Source: Aerolutibacter ruishenii (GTDB lineage Bacteria; Pseudomonadota; Gammaproteobacteria; Xanthomonadales; Xanthomonadaceae). Taken from it: a stretch of DNA of 64,000 bases. The notes beneath the pieces were generated by a model. The model ran no database searches, was not told where the DNA came from, and saw nothing but the letters and a program-made list of their open reading frames with translations. Positions 9,120 through 18,500 of this stretch are shown here, piece by piece. The stretch lies in contig NZ_VLKP01000001.1 of NCBI RefSeq assembly GCF_007830115.1, positions 310,001 through 374,000 on the forward strand, given 5' to 3'. A program made the translations under genes and the position numbers. How positions within the stretch are numbered: position 1 is the first letter of the stretch; each line of letters starts with the position of its first letter.

Positions 9120-10943
9120 ATGACTTTGTCGCTGCTGTCGCTCGTCGACCCACTTGCCGCGATTGGATTGGCCCGCGATAGAAGAAGGGCCAACCACCAG
9201 TCGTCGCAGATCGTCGAGAACGCCAGTGCCTGCATCATGGTCTCGGACGCCGACGGCATCATCGTATCCATGAACGCCGCGCTGCGAGCGCTGTTCCTGG
9301 AGACGGCGGACGATATTCGCCAGCAATATCCGTTCTTCGACCCGGCGAAGCTGATCGGCACATCGTTCGACGTCTTTCACGCCGATCCTGGGCACCAATG
9401 CAACCTGCTGCGCTCGCTCACGGCCCGTCACGTGGCGCGAATCCGTATCGCGGCACGCACTTTCCAACTGGTCGTCACGCCGCTCCGTGATGATGCAGGC
9501 CTCACCACCGGCTACGCGGTGGAATGGACCGACCTGACGCCACTGCTGGCGGTCAGCCAACGCGAAACCCGGTTCCGCTGCGCCCTGGACAACATGAGCA
9601 CGAAGCTGATGATCGCCGACGCCGACGGCGCGATCGTCTACCTCAATCACGCATTGCTCAGGATGTTCCGGCGCTGCGGCGGGGCACTCCGGGAACGCTT
9701 CCCCGGCTTCGATCCCGACCACCTCATCGGTCGCAACATCGACCTCTTTCACCGCCGCCCCGAACACCAGCGCGCAGCGCTCCGCGAGCGCGTTGGCAGG
9801 ATACCGGCAACCATCGAAGTGGCCGGGACCAGGCTTGAGCTGGAGGCGATGGCCATCCGCGACGCCGACGGGACCTACCAGGGCGCCTTCGTGGTCTGGG
9901 ACGACATCAGCGCGGTCCATTCGCTGCTGGGTGATGTGGCCGCCGGCGAACTCGGGACCCGTCTTGAAAGCGAGCACTTCGATGGCAGCATGCGGCGGCT
10001 TGCTGAACTCCTGAACCAGGTGATGGAAACCATTTCGGCACCGATCGACAACGCGGTTCGAACGGTCGGCGCGCTATCGACCGGCGACCTTACGGCCAGG
10101 ATGGGCGACAACGGCCGCGTGCTGCACGGCGCTTATCTGGACCTGCAAGACAGTCTGAATCGCTCGATTGAATCGCTTGCCGGGATCGTCGGCAGCATCC
10201 AGACCGCCGCACGTTCGGTGCATCAAGCCGCCGGTGATATCTCCGAAGGAAGCGCCGAACTCAGCGAACGTTCGGAGCGGCAAGCTGCGGCAGTCAGGGA
10301 GTCGGTGTCCGATGTCGCCGAGGTCACCGCCATCTCGCACGTCAACGCCGAACGCCTCACGGCCGCATCGACCAGCGCCACCGGGATCTCCCGGGATGCC
10401 CAGGCGGGTGCCGCACTGGTCCGGGACATGGCAACGGCGATGCGGCAGATCCACGCGGAGAACAACCAGGTCAACGAGTTCCTGGCACAGATCGAGGCAA
10501 TCGCGTTCCAGACCAACCTGCTGTCCTTGAACGCCGCCGTTGAAGCAGCCAGGGCGGGAGTCGACGGCAAGGGGTTTGCCGTGGTCGCCAGCGAGGTACG
10601 GGCACTGTCGCAGCGCTGCACCGAGTCGGCCCGCCATATCCGGCAGTTCGTCGAGTCTTCGGTCAGGACGGTGACGCAGGGGCGCCGCCTGTCGACTGAG
10701 GCCAGTGCCCGGATCGAGCAGATCGTGGATTCAGTGCAGGCGCTCGACGCGTCGTTGCATGAAATTTCCCGCAATGGGATCGAGCAGCAGGCCAAGGCCA
10801 GGCATATTGGAGAGGTAACGGCACAGATCGACGCCATTACCCGGCAGAACGGGGTTCTGGCGGAGCAGACCGCGGTTTCGGCAAGGTCGCTGCAGGGACT
10901 TGCGGCCCAGTTGCTATCCCGAACCGGCGAATTCCGCACCTGA
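9120..10943 (+). CDS. Soluble methyl-accepting chemotaxis protein with two PAS domains
   Basis: A 607-residue chemoreceptor without convincing transmembrane helices. Residues about 30-140 and 150-270 are two PAS-type sensor domains of similar layout (each has FDPxxLIG and a FH-x-PxHQ segment). A HAMP-like linker follows, then a signalling hairpin with the tip QIEAIAFQTNLLSLNAAVEA and GFAVVASEVRALSQRCTESA. It should form cytoplasmic arrays that control CheA. The ATG at 9114 is only two bases from GAGGG while the ATG at 9120 is eight away, so I start at 9120. Ten to thirteen bases separate its stop from the globin-diguanylate cyclase gene, suggesting one operon and one stimulus. Confidence 0.92.
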   Translation: MTLSLLSLVDPLAAIGLARDRRRANHQSSQIVENASACIMVSDADGIIVSMNAALRALFLETADDIRQQYPFFDPAKLIGTSFDVFHADPGHQCNLLRSLTARHVARIRIAARTFQLVVTPLRDDAGLTTGYAVEWTDLTPLLAVSQRETRFRCALDNMSTKLMIADADGAIVYLNHALLRMFRRCGGALRERFPGFDPDHLIGRNIDLFHRRPEHQRAALRERVGRIPATIEVAGTRLELEAMAIRDADGTYQGAFVVWDDISAVHSLLGDVAAGELGTRLESEHFDGSMRRLAELLNQVMETISAPIDNAVRTVGALSTGDLTARMGDNGRVLHGAYLDLQDSLNRSIESLAGIVGSIQTAARSVHQAAGDISEGSAELSERSERQAAAVRESVSDVAEVTAISHVNAERLTAASTSATGISRDAQAGAALVRDMATAMRQIHAENNQVNEFLAQIEAIAFQTNLLSLNAAVEAARAGVDGKGFAVVASEVRALSQRCTESARHIRQFVESSVRTVTQGRRLSTEASARIEQIVDSVQALDASLHEISRNGIEQQAKARHIGEVTAQIDAITRQNGVLAEQTAVSARSLQGLAAQLLSRTGEFRT

Positions 10944-10956
10944 TCGGCGACGGAGC

Positions 10957-13185
10957 ATGGAGTTTCCCGGATCGGAATGGGCCTCGATCTCAATCGACGA
11001 GCATGAGTTGCAGCTTCGCAAGCGGTTCCTGGGCTTGTCGAGCGACGATGCGACGACGTTGGAAGCCCTGCGCGAAATCGTGGGCGCCAACCACCAGATG
11101 TTCGTCGACGACTTCTATGACCACTTGTCCACGTTCGAGGAAACCGCCAAGCACATCAGCGAGGACGAAACGCTCGCCCGGCTCAAACGCGCCCAGCATC
11201 GCTATGCCGTCGAGCTCCTCTCGGGGAACTACGACCTGGACTATGCGCGCAACCGCCTGCAGGTCGGCTTCGTCCACCATCGGATCGGTCTTGCGCCCCA
11301 TCTCTACCTCGCCGCGTGCGGCCGGCTGATCACCGGCATCGCCCGGTCATTGCCTTCCCTTTTCCAGGAGGGGCAACCCAAGGGTGCGGAGGCACTGATC
11401 GCGCTGGTCCGCGTGTTGATGCTCGACGTGGGATTTGCCATGGACGCGTACGTCCACGCCGACCGCAAGGCCTTGGCGGACACCGTTGCTTCCCTCCGGG
11501 ACAGCCAGAGTCGACTGGCCGAATCGCAGGAACTGGCGCAACTGGCCCACTGGGAGCTGGTGCCTGAAAGCGGGGAATTGCGTGCCTGCGCACGCACCCT
11601 GGAGTTGCTATGCATGGATCCGACAAGCGCCCTGCCGGCGCAGGACCGGCTGCGCCAATGGATCCATCCCGACGATCGGCGCATGGTGGACGACGCGCTG
11701 GAAAGCGCAATGACGTCGGACGCGACGTACGACATCCGCTATCGCGTCGAATGCGTCGATGGCCGGCGTTATGCCCTGCGTGAGCGGGGGCGCGCCTTGC
11801 GGGATCCGGACGGCAGGACGCTGCGGGTGATCGGCGTGATTCAGGACATCTCGTTGCAGTCCGCCCAGCTGTCCCGCATTGAACAGCTTGCGCACTTCGA
11901 CAACCTTACCGGGCTACCCAACCGCGCGCACTTCTATGCCGCATTGGATCGGGCAATCTCCGCCTGCATGCAGAACGGCGGTTCTTTTTCGCTGCTCTTC
12001 ATCGACCTGGACAACTTCAAGGACATCAACGACACGAAGGGCCATGGCATTGGCGACCTCGCCCTCGTCGAGATAGCGAAACGGATCAAGGGATACCTGA
12101 GATCGCAGGACCTGGTCGCGCGACTTGGCGGCGATGAGTTTGTGGTACTGGCGGAAAGGACCGACGCGGCCGCGGCGAGGAAACTGGCAATGGCGATCGT
12201 CGAATGCCTCACGCCTGCGATCTGGGTCCGCGGCGAAGCGTTCCGCATGAAAGCAAGCATAGGGATTTCAAGCTACCCGCTCGACGGCGAGGACAGCGAG
12301 CGTCTCGTCCGGAACGCCGACACCGCGATGTACGCCGCGAAACGCTCGCGCAGCGGGATCGAAGCCTATCGCGCGGACATGAGCCGTCGGCTTGAACGGA
12401 GGATCGACATGGCCAGTCGCCTCGACCAGGCGCTCAGGCACGGCGAACTGCAACTTCATTACCAACCGCAGGTTCGGCTCGACGACGGCGGGATCGTCGG
12501 CATGGAGGCGCTTCTCCGCTGGCACGACACTGAACTTGGCTGGATCAGGCCCGACGAGTTCATTCCGCTTGCCGAGGAGCGCGGGATGATCGATGCCGTG
12601 GGCGATTTCGTCGTGGGACAGGCCTGCGCGCAGATTCGCGCCTGGCGGGGGGCAGGCCTTCTGCTTCCCGGCCGGTTGGCGCTGAACATATCGGCGATGC
12701 AGCTGGACGCAGACACATTTTCCGAACGCCTCATCACGGCCGTGACGCGGGCAGGCCTGAGCCCCACGGAATTCGACCTTGAGCTGACGGAAAGCGGCAT
12801 CATGGTCGACCCCGTCCGGTCGTTGGCCATCATGAAGTTGTTGAAGGCCGCCGGGTTCTCGCTTTCGGTTGACGACTTCGGGATGGGCTATTCCTCGCTG
12901 TCGCACCTCAAGGGCTTCCCCTTCGACAAGATCAAGTTGGACGGAAGCTTCGTCCAAGGAATGCTCACCGACCGGAGCGACTACGCGATCGTGATGGCGA
13001 CCGTGACCATGGCCCGCAACCTGGGACTGCAACTGGTCGCCGAAGGCGTCGAGACAGCGGATCAGGCCGTCGCACTCAAGTCGATAGGCTGCGAGCTCGC
13101 GCAGGGTTTCCTCTACGGCCGGGCTTGCCCTCCGGAAGTATTCGCTGCCCGATGGCTGCAATCGGCGCCAGCTGCTGGTCACTGA
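10957..13185 (+). CDS. Globin-coupled sensor diguanylate cyclase/phosphodiesterase (globin-PAS-GGDEF-EAL)
   Basis: A 742-residue cyclic-di-GMP enzyme. Residues about 15-165 form a sensor globin with the proximal-histidine motif RLQVGFVHHRIGL (His107, with a second histidine beside it), as in HemAT and DosC. A PAS domain follows (about 195-300). The GGDEF domain has an intact GGDEF at 391-395 and an RxxD inhibitory site (RSQD) five residues before it. The EAL domain has EAL at 517-519, ELTESG, DDFGMGYSSL and AEGVETADQ. Both activities could therefore be live, with synthesis feedback-inhibited. By family knowledge the globin binds oxygen through haem. The gene follows the chemoreceptor by 13 bases. 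The start is set by the ATG at 10957 although its ribosome site is weak. Confidence 0.94.
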   Translation: MEFPGSEWASISIDEHELQLRKRFLGLSSDDATTLEALREIVGANHQMFVDDFYDHLSTFEETAKHISEDETLARLKRAQHRYAVELLSGNYDLDYARNRLQVGFVHHRIGLAPHLYLAACGRLITGIARSLPSLFQEGQPKGAEALIALVRVLMLDVGFAMDAYVHADRKALADTVASLRDSQSRLAESQELAQLAHWELVPESGELRACARTLELLCMDPTSALPAQDRLRQWIHPDDRRMVDDALESAMTSDATYDIRYRVECVDGRRYALRERGRALRDPDGRTLRVIGVIQDISLQSAQLSRIEQLAHFDNLTGLPNRAHFYAALDRAISACMQNGGSFSLLFIDLDNFKDINDTKGHGIGDLALVEIAKRIKGYLRSQDLVARLGGDEFVVLAERTDAAAARKLAMAIVECLTPAIWVRGEAFRMKASIGISSYPLDGEDSERLVRNADTAMYAAKRSRSGIEAYRADMSRRLERRIDMASRLDQALRHGELQLHYQPQVRLDDGGIVGMEALLRWHDTELGWIRPDEFIPLAEERGMIDAVGDFVVGQACAQIRAWRGAGLLLPGRLALNISAMQLDADTFSERLITAVTRAGLSPTEFDLELTESGIMVDPVRSLAIMKLLKAAGFSLSVDDFGMGYSSLSHLKGFPFDKIKLDGSFVQGMLTDRSDYAIVMATVTMARNLGLQLVAEGVETADQAVALKSIGCELAQGFLYGRACPPEVFAARWLQSAPAAGH

Positions 13186-13220
13186 GCTGCACGTGCGACG
13201 GCATGCCGAACGCCTATTCC

Positions 13221-13958
13221 TCAGTGCGCGGCGATGGTGGGCAGCCAATGCCCTTGCCGCCAGCGCATGCTCGCGTAGGCCAGCGAAGCCGTGTTATCCA
13301 ACCCGAGCTTTTCCTTGATCCGGCTACGGTAGTACTCCACCGTCTTGACGGAAAGAGCGAGCTTTGCCGCAATCTCGCTGGGGCCGACGCCCTCGCCCAC
13401 CAGCAGGAACACATCCAACTCCCTTGGGGTCAAGGGCAGCTTGGGCTTTTGCAGCGTCGCCTTGAGCGGACAGTGGTCGCATGGCCCTGCATCCGGTTGG
13501 CGCCGATTGCAGGTGACAAGCTGCCTGAGGGCCTGGCGGACTTCGGGATCCCCGGCGGACTCACTCAACATGCCGCAGGCACAGACAAGGTCGGGCAGTT
13601 CGCCCTCGCCCACGTGATGCCTTGGCGTGACGAGCAGGACCCGTGGCCGGGTCTCGCTGCTCGCGAATGCCGCCCTGAACGCACCGCTCCGATCCAGGTC
13701 CGGGTCCAGAAGCAAGCAATCCACGGCATTGTTCCCGGACTGCGCGATGACCTTCCATGGATCCTGGTCGGACAAGCAACGGTCGACTTCCGGCATTGCG
13801 CGCAACAGACGGAACAGGCCCTCGCGGACAAGCGGTTTGGTCACGGCAACGAAGGCGTTGATGGTTCCCGCGCCGGTCGTCACTGCCGGAGACGCTCCTG
13901 CGCGCGCGCGCAGCCCACCAACGCTCTCGTCCCCTGACGCCCTCTTCACCGCGATCAT
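13221..13958 (-). CDS. LuxR-family regulator with degenerate receiver and cysteine-rich linker
   Basis: A 245-residue DNA-binding protein. Residues about 34-115 match a response-regulator receiver around KPLVREGLFRLL, but the acidic pair before it is lost (the place reads VAVTK), while Asp85 and Thr111 are kept. It is thus probably not phosphorylated in the usual way. The linker holds Cys126, Cys128, Cys150, Cys160 and Cys163, which could bind a metal or iron-sulfur cluster or act as a redox switch. Residues about 175-232 are a LuxR-type HTH (LTPRELDVFLLV ... SVKTVEYYRSRIKEKL). It is convergent with the globin gene, 35 bases apart. GAGGA lies directly before the ATG, so the GTG three codons downstream could be the true start. 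Confidence 0.88.
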   Translation of the reverse strand: MIAVKRASGDESVGGLRARAGASPAVTTGAGTINAFVAVTKPLVREGLFRLLRAMPEVDRCLSDQDPWKVIAQSGNNAVDCLLLDPDLDRSGAFRAAFASSETRPRVLLVTPRHHVGEGELPDLVCACGMLSESAGDPEVRQALRQLVTCNRRQPDAGPCDHCPLKATLQKPKLPLTPRELDVFLLVGEGVGPSEIAAKLALSVKTVEYYRSRIKEKLGLDNTASLAYASMRWRQGHWLPTIAAH

Positions 13959-14164
13959 TCCTCATTCATCGGCGGGTCCGCTGGAAATTCTTGCCGCCGC
14001 CAGAACCTGCCAGGTCCTTGTAGCACGCCGCGAGCAGCAGCGCCTATTGGAAGAAGCCTCATTGTCCGCTGACTTTGTTACCGTTGGCGCGAGGCACGGC
14101 CCCCGACCATGCAGGGGCCATGGCTCATGACCTGGCATGCGGCGCCACGCCTCATCGGCCGGGC

Positions 14165-15118
14165 TCAGTGCTGGATCATCACCAGCTCGAACGCCACCCA
14201 CCCCAACAGTGCCACCATCAGCGTGCCGCCCTCTCGCCTGCTCACGCGCAGGTCGCCACGCAGCATCGGCACCATCATCAGGGCAAACACCAGCGCCGAC
14301 GGCAGCTCGAAGCGCACGAACGACGCGGGCAGCGGCAGCGGGTTGAACACCGCCATGCCGCCCAACACCAGCAACACGTTGCACAGGCTGGAGCCGATGA
14401 CATGCCCGGCGACCAGGTCGCCCTGTCCGCGGCGTGCGGCGGTGATCGCGGCGGCCATTTCGGGCAGGGCGGTGCCGATAGCCACCGGCAGCAGCCCGGT
14501 GAGCAGCGGGCCCATGCCCAGGCCGGCGCCCAGCACCGGCGCGTGGGCCACCACCAGGCGCGATCCGTAGTACAGCAGCACCACGGCAAGCACGAAGCGC
14601 ACGATGTTCAATGCCAGGTCGCTGCGGGTACGGGCAAACGCCTCGATTTCCGCCTGCAGATCCGGCGTTTCGTTGCGGCCGCGCACCAGCGCGAACGCCA
14701 CCACGGCGACGAACGCGACCAGCAGCACCAGGCCATCGCCGCGCGAGAGCACGCCATCGAGCCCCAACCCCATGACCGCCAGAGTGCCCAGCAGCAGCAC
14801 CAGCAACAGCGGCGACAGGGCGCGCCAGTGCACCAGCAACGGCGCGGCGAACGCGGCCGCGCCCAGCGTCAGGCCGACGTTGACCACGTTGCTGCCCACC
14901 GCATTGCCCAGGGCCAACGACTGCTGGCCGCGCACGATGGCCTGCCCGTTGACCGCCAGCTCCGGCAGCGACGTGGCGAAGGCCACCAGCAGCAGGCCGG
15001 TGGTGAAGGGCGTCAGTCCCAGGCGCTGCGCCAGCCCCGAGGCGCCCTTCACGATGGAATCCCCGCCCAGTGCGAGCAGCACCAGGCCCAACAGGAACAT
15101 GCCAACGGCAGTGAGCAT
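14165..15118 (-). CDS. Calcium/sodium antiporter (CaCA family, YrbG-like)
   Basis: A 317-residue inner-membrane protein with about ten helices in two inverted repeats. The alpha-repeat motifs are clear: ATSLPELAVNGQA with GNAVGSNVVNVGLTLG in the first half, and GTALPEMAAAITA with GHVIGSSLCNVLLVLG in the second. These contain the ion-binding glutamates and asparagines. It exchanges sodium or protons against calcium or related ions. The open frame runs far upstream, but the ATG at 15118 has GGAGGAAGG at good spacing and starts the first helix MLTAVGMFLLGLVLLA. It is divergent from the next gene. Confidence 0.93.
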   Translation of the reverse strand: MLTAVGMFLLGLVLLALGGDSIVKGASGLAQRLGLTPFTTGLLLVAFATSLPELAVNGQAIVRGQQSLALGNAVGSNVVNVGLTLGAAAFAAPLLVHWRALSPLLLVLLLGTLAVMGLGLDGVLSRGDGLVLLVAFVAVVAFALVRGRNETPDLQAEIEAFARTRSDLALNIVRFVLAVVLLYYGSRLVVAHAPVLGAGLGMGPLLTGLLPVAIGTALPEMAAAITAARRGQGDLVAGHVIGSSLCNVLLVLGGMAVFNPLPLPASFVRFELPSALVFALMMVPMLRGDLRVSRREGGTLMVALLGWVAFELVMIQH

Positions 15119-15280
15119 TGTCCTTCCTCCCCTAGGGTGACAGGGGATTCTAAGCCGGCGCCGGTGGCGGATGCGCCCCCCTGACGACCGGCGCGGGCCC
15201 GGCTCCGGAAATGGGCATGTCATCACGCATTCATACGGCCTGCCTATCGTGCAGTGGGCCTGACCATGGAGGACCACTCG

Positions 15281-15964
15281 ATGCTGCTGGCGAAGACCGA
15301 CAAGGCCCGCACGGCCATCCAGAACCGCGATGCAGGCCTGACCGCGCAAGAGCGCCACATCCTGATCGTCAGCAACGGCCAGCGCAGCCTCAACGACATC
15401 GTGTCGATGCTCGGCCCGGCGATATTGGCGTCCATCGACCGGCTGCTGCGGGACGGCTACCTGCAGCCCGCCGCAGCGGAACGCACGGTGGACGGCTTGG
15501 CCTCGACGAGCCAGGGGATGCATGCCCTGCTGCGGGCATCCCGCGACCTTGCCAGCAAGGTGCAGGAGCGCGCGCACGTCGTCATCGAGGCTGCCACCAC
15601 GGCAGCGGCGCCACCGCCGACGTCATTCCCGGCCGAGCCCGTGGCAACGCTGCCCACGCCACCCGCCGCGCCGCGCGTTGGCCCGCGACGATCGCTGGCT
15701 GCGGCCAAGATGTACATGCTGGACATGCTGCAACTGCAGCGCAGTAGCGAGGCTGCCTCGCTCAAGCTGGCGATCCAATCCAGCAGCAGTGGCGAGGAGA
15801 TCCTGGGCAGCCTCATCGACAGCCTGCGCCACCTGCGCGATGTCGCCACGGCCTCCTATTACGACCGCGTCGCCATGCGCTTGGGCGAGGTGCTCCCCGA
15901 GGAATTCGTGCCGCACCTCGCCGCTGCGATGCGGGTGGACACGGCGGCCTCCAGCGCAGCCTGA
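15281..15964 (+). CDS. Uncharacterised protein with winged-helix-like N terminus
   Basis: A 227-residue protein I do not recognise. Residues 1-60 (KARTAIQNRDAGLTAQERHILI then VSMLGPAILASIDRLLRDGYL) look like a small winged-helix fold of the type that scores presence or absence of a 'zero growth' signal in other regulators. A proline/alanine-rich linker follows (about 105-135), then a helical C-terminal domain with KMYMLDMLQLQRSSEAASLKL and LIDSLRHLRDVA. The ATG at 15281 has GGAGG eight bases upstream; two earlier ATGs lack such a site. It is divergent from the Ca/Na antiporter. A regulatory or scaffold role is only inference. Confidence 0.75.
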   Translation: MLLAKTDKARTAIQNRDAGLTAQERHILIVSNGQRSLNDIVSMLGPAILASIDRLLRDGYLQPAAAERTVDGLASTSQGMHALLRASRDLASKVQERAHVVIEAATTAAAPPPTSFPAEPVATLPTPPAAPRVGPRRSLAAAKMYMLDMLQLQRSSEAASLKLAIQSSSSGEEILGSLIDSLRHLRDVATASYYDRVAMRLGEVLPEEFVPHLAAAMRVDTAASSAA

Positions 15965-15965
15965 A

Positions 15966-15983
15966 GCCGGCGACAACGCCGGC
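15966..15983. terminator. Short hairpin between convergent genes
   Basis: A perfect 7-bp GC stem with an ACAA loop, lying directly between two converging stops (15964 and 15993). There is no T-run, so it is at best a weak bidirectional terminator. Confidence 0.4.
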
Positions 15984-15992
15984 GCCACGGGT

Positions 15993-17294
15993 TCAGGCCG
16001 GCGCGCGGAAGTGTTTCACCAGCCCCGCCCAGCATGCCTGGTATTCGCGCTGGCGGTGCGATGCCGCGATCGCCTGCGCCGTCGGCCGGATCACCGCGCG
16101 CGTCTCGAACATGAAGGCCATCGTGTCGCTGATGTAATCGGGCTGGCTGAGGTCGGCGCTGCTGGCCTTCTCGAACGTGGCCGCATCCGGGCCGTGGCCA
16201 GTCATGCTGTTGTGCAGCGAGCAGCCGCCCGGCACGAAGCCCTCGGCCTTGGCGTCGTAGGCGCCGTGCACCAGGCCCATGAACTCGCTGGCGATGTTGC
16301 GGTGGAACCAGGGCGGTCGGAACGTGTCCTGCATCGCCAGCACGCGCGGCGGGAAGATCACGAAGTCCATGTTGCTCACGCCCTCGCTGTCGCTGGGCGA
16401 ATGCAGCACCAGGAAGATCGACGGGTCCGGGTGGTCGTGGCTGATCGAGCCGATGGCGTTGAAACGGCGCAGGTCGTACTTGCACGGCGCGTAGTTGCCA
16501 TGCCAGCCAACCACGTCCAGCGGTGAGTGGCCGATATAGGCGCGCCACAGGTGGCCCTGGAACTTGGCGACCAGCTCGAAATCGCCTTCCACGTCCTCGT
16601 AGGCCGCATTCGGGATCTGGAAATCGCGCGGGCTGGCCAGGCCGTTGCTGCCGATCACGCCCAGGTCGGGCAGCTTGAGCATCGCACCGAAGTTCTCGCA
16701 CATGTAGCCGCGCGCCTCGCCGTCGGGCAGCGACACGCTGAAACGCACGCCGCGCGGGATCAACGCGATTTCCTGCGGCTCCACGTCCAGTACGCCCATC
16801 TCGGTCTCGATGTGCAGGCGCCCGTGTTGCGGCACGATCAGCAGCTCGCCGTCGGCGTCGTAGAACCAGCGCCCCTGCATGTCGCGATTGGCGGCGTACA
16901 GGTGGATGCCCACGCCGGCCTGCGCGGCAGACCCGCCATTGCCCGCCATGGTGAACAGCCCATCGATGAGATCGGTGGGCGCCGAAGGCGCGGGCAGCGG
17001 GTTCCAGCGCAGTTGCTCCGGCGTGACCGGTCCGGTGCCAAAGTCGTTGTGGAAGCGCGGCTGCTCAAAGGACTTGAACTCGCCATGCACCGCCGACGGA
17101 CGGATACGGTACAGCCAGCTGCGGCGGTTGGCATGGCGCGGCGCGGTGAATGCCGTACCCGTCAGCTGTTCGGCATACAGGCCGTGCGCCACGCGCTGCG
17201 GCGAATTGCGCCCCACCGGCAGCGTGCCGGCGATCGCCTCGGTGGCGAACTCGTTGCCGAAACCCGTCTGGTAGCCGTTGCTGCTGATCGCCAT
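15993..17294 (-). CDS. hmgA: Homogentisate 1,2-dioxygenase
   Basis: A 433-residue non-haem iron enzyme that opens the ring of homogentisate to maleylacetoacetate in phenylalanine/tyrosine breakdown. Typical stretches are [19 protein letters not shown] at the N terminus, [18 protein letters not shown], and the iron-site region near [27 protein letters not shown] with [10 protein letters not shown]. Length is normal for the family. It lies 17 bases downstream of hppD in the same direction, so both are one transcript. The next pathway enzymes (maleylacetoacetate isomerase, fumarylacetoacetase) are not in the window. Confidence 0.97.
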   Translation of the reverse strand: MAISSNGYQTGFGNEFATEAIAGTLPVGRNSPQRVAHGLYAEQLTGTAFTAPRHANRRSWLYRIRPSAVHGEFKSFEQPRFHNDFGTGPVTPEQLRWNPLPAPSAPTDLIDGLFTMAGNGGSAAQAGVGIHLYAANRDMQGRWFYDADGELLIVPQHGRLHIETEMGVLDVEPQEIALIPRGVRFSVSLPDGEARGYMCENFGAMLKLPDLGVIGSNGLASPRDFQIPNAAYEDVEGDFELVAKFQGHLWRAYIGHSPLDVVGWHGNYAPCKYDLRRFNAIGSISHDHPDPSIFLVLHSPSDSEGVSNMDFVIFPPRVLAMQDTFRPPWFHRNIASEFMGLVHGAYDAKAEGFVPGGCSLHNSMTGHGPDAATFEKASSADLSQPDYISDTMAFMFETRAVIRPTAQAIAASHRQREYQACWAGLVKHFRAPA

Positions 17295-17311
17295 CGCACC
17301 CGTCCTTGTAG

Positions 17312-18403
17312 TCAGATCACGCCGCGCTTCATCTGGTCGCGCTCGATGCTCTCGAACAGCGCCTGGAAGTTGCCCTCGCCGAAACCCTCGTTGCCCTTGC
17401 GCTGGATGATCTCGAAGAAGATCGGACCGATCGCGTTCTGGGTGAAGATCTGCAGCAGCTTGCGGGTCTTGGTCTCCGGATCGGCGTCGATCAGGATCTT
17501 GTTGCGCGCCAGGCGCGGCACGTCCTCGCCGTGGTTGGGGATGCGCTGGTCGACCACGTCGAAGTAGGTGTCCGGCGTGTCCAGGAACTCGATGTCCTGC
17601 GCGCGCATCGCCTCGACGGTGTCATAGATGTTGTCGGTGAAGCAGGCGATGTGCTGGATGCCCTCGCCCTTGTACGCGTCCAGGTACTCGTTGATCTGGC
17701 TCTTCGGGTCGCTGGACTCGTTCAGCGGGATGCGCACGATGCCATCCGGCGCGGTCATCGCCTTCGACACCAGGCCGGTCTTGGCGCCCTTGATGTCGAA
17801 GTAGCGGATCTCGCGGAAGTTGAACAGGCGCTCGTAGTAGTCCGACCACTGCTGCATGTTGCCGAAGTACAGGTTGTGGGTCAGGTGGTCGATGAAGGTC
17901 AGCCCGAAGCCCTTCGGGTCCTGGTCGGCGCCTTCGATGACCACGTAGTCCCCGTACACGCTGCCGTTGTCGCCGTAGCGGTCGACCAGGTACAGCATGC
18001 AGTCGCCGATGCCCTTCACCACCGGCGCGTCCACTGCCTTCGTGTCGGCCTTGTCGGTGACCGCCTCGCCACCGTTGTTGACCACGGTGTCGAACACCTT
18101 GGCCGCCGGCTCGCGGAAGCGGATGGCGAAGCCGCAGGCGCTGGGGCCGTGCTTGGCGGCGAAGTCGGCGGCGAAGCTGTCCGGTTCCTCGTTGACGAGG
18201 AAGTTGACCCCGCCCTGGCGGTACACGGTGATCGCACGTGCCTTGTGGCGCAGCACGGCGGTGAAGCCCATGCGGCGGAAGTAGTCGTGCAGCAGCCCGC
18301 CCTGCCCGGCCGGCGCGGCGAATTCGACGAACTCGAAGCCGTTGATGCCAAGGGGATTCTCGAAGGTGGTGACCTGCATTCCGAGGTTGGGCTGGGCGTT
18401 CAT
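17312..18403 (-). CDS. hppD: 4-hydroxyphenylpyruvate dioxygenase
   Basis: A 363-residue iron dioxygenase converting 4-hydroxyphenylpyruvate to homogentisate. Two VOC-like halves are seen, with the C-terminal half carrying the iron ligands within [30 protein letters not shown] and the final glutamate in [22 protein letters not shown]. The frame runs 33 codons further upstream, but the ATG at 18403 (MNAQPNLG) fits the family and has a ribosome site nearby. It is first in an operon with hmgA and divergent from a MarR regulator. The shared upstream region contains a perfect inverted repeat that may be the operator. Confidence 0.97.
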   Translation of the reverse strand: MNAQPNLGMQVTTFENPLGINGFEFVEFAAPAGQGGLLHDYFRRMGFTAVLRHKARAITVYRQGGVNFLVNEEPDSFAADFAAKHGPSACGFAIRFREPAAKVFDTVVNNGGEAVTDKADTKAVDAPVVKGIGDCMLYLVDRYGDNGSVYGDYVVIEGADQDPKGFGLTFIDHLTHNLYFGNMQQWSDYYERLFNFREIRYFDIKGAKTGLVSKAMTAPDGIVRIPLNESSDPKSQINEYLDAYKGEGIQHIACFTDNIYDTVEAMRAQDIEFLDTPDTYFDVVDQRIPNHGEDVPRLARNKILIDADPETKTRKLLQIFTQNAIGPIFFEIIQRKGNEGFGEGNFQALFESIERDQMKRGVI

Positions 18404-18464
18404 GGCATGCTTCCGTAATCGCGGCCGGCCCGTACGGGTCGGCGTGAGGGGATGAGGCTTTATA

Positions 18465-18478
18465 GTTTCATCTGAAAC
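18465..18478. promoter_or_regulatory. Inverted repeat, probable MarR operator
   Basis: GTTTCA-TC-TGAAAC, a perfect 6-bp dyad, lies in the 97-base gap between hppD (minus) and the marR gene (plus), 23 bases before the marR ATG. It is AT-rich against a GC-rich background and sits where a MarR dimer would be expected to control both genes. The binding partner is inferred from position only. Confidence 0.6.
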
Positions 18479-18500
18479 AAAGATCAAGGCAACCGACCCC

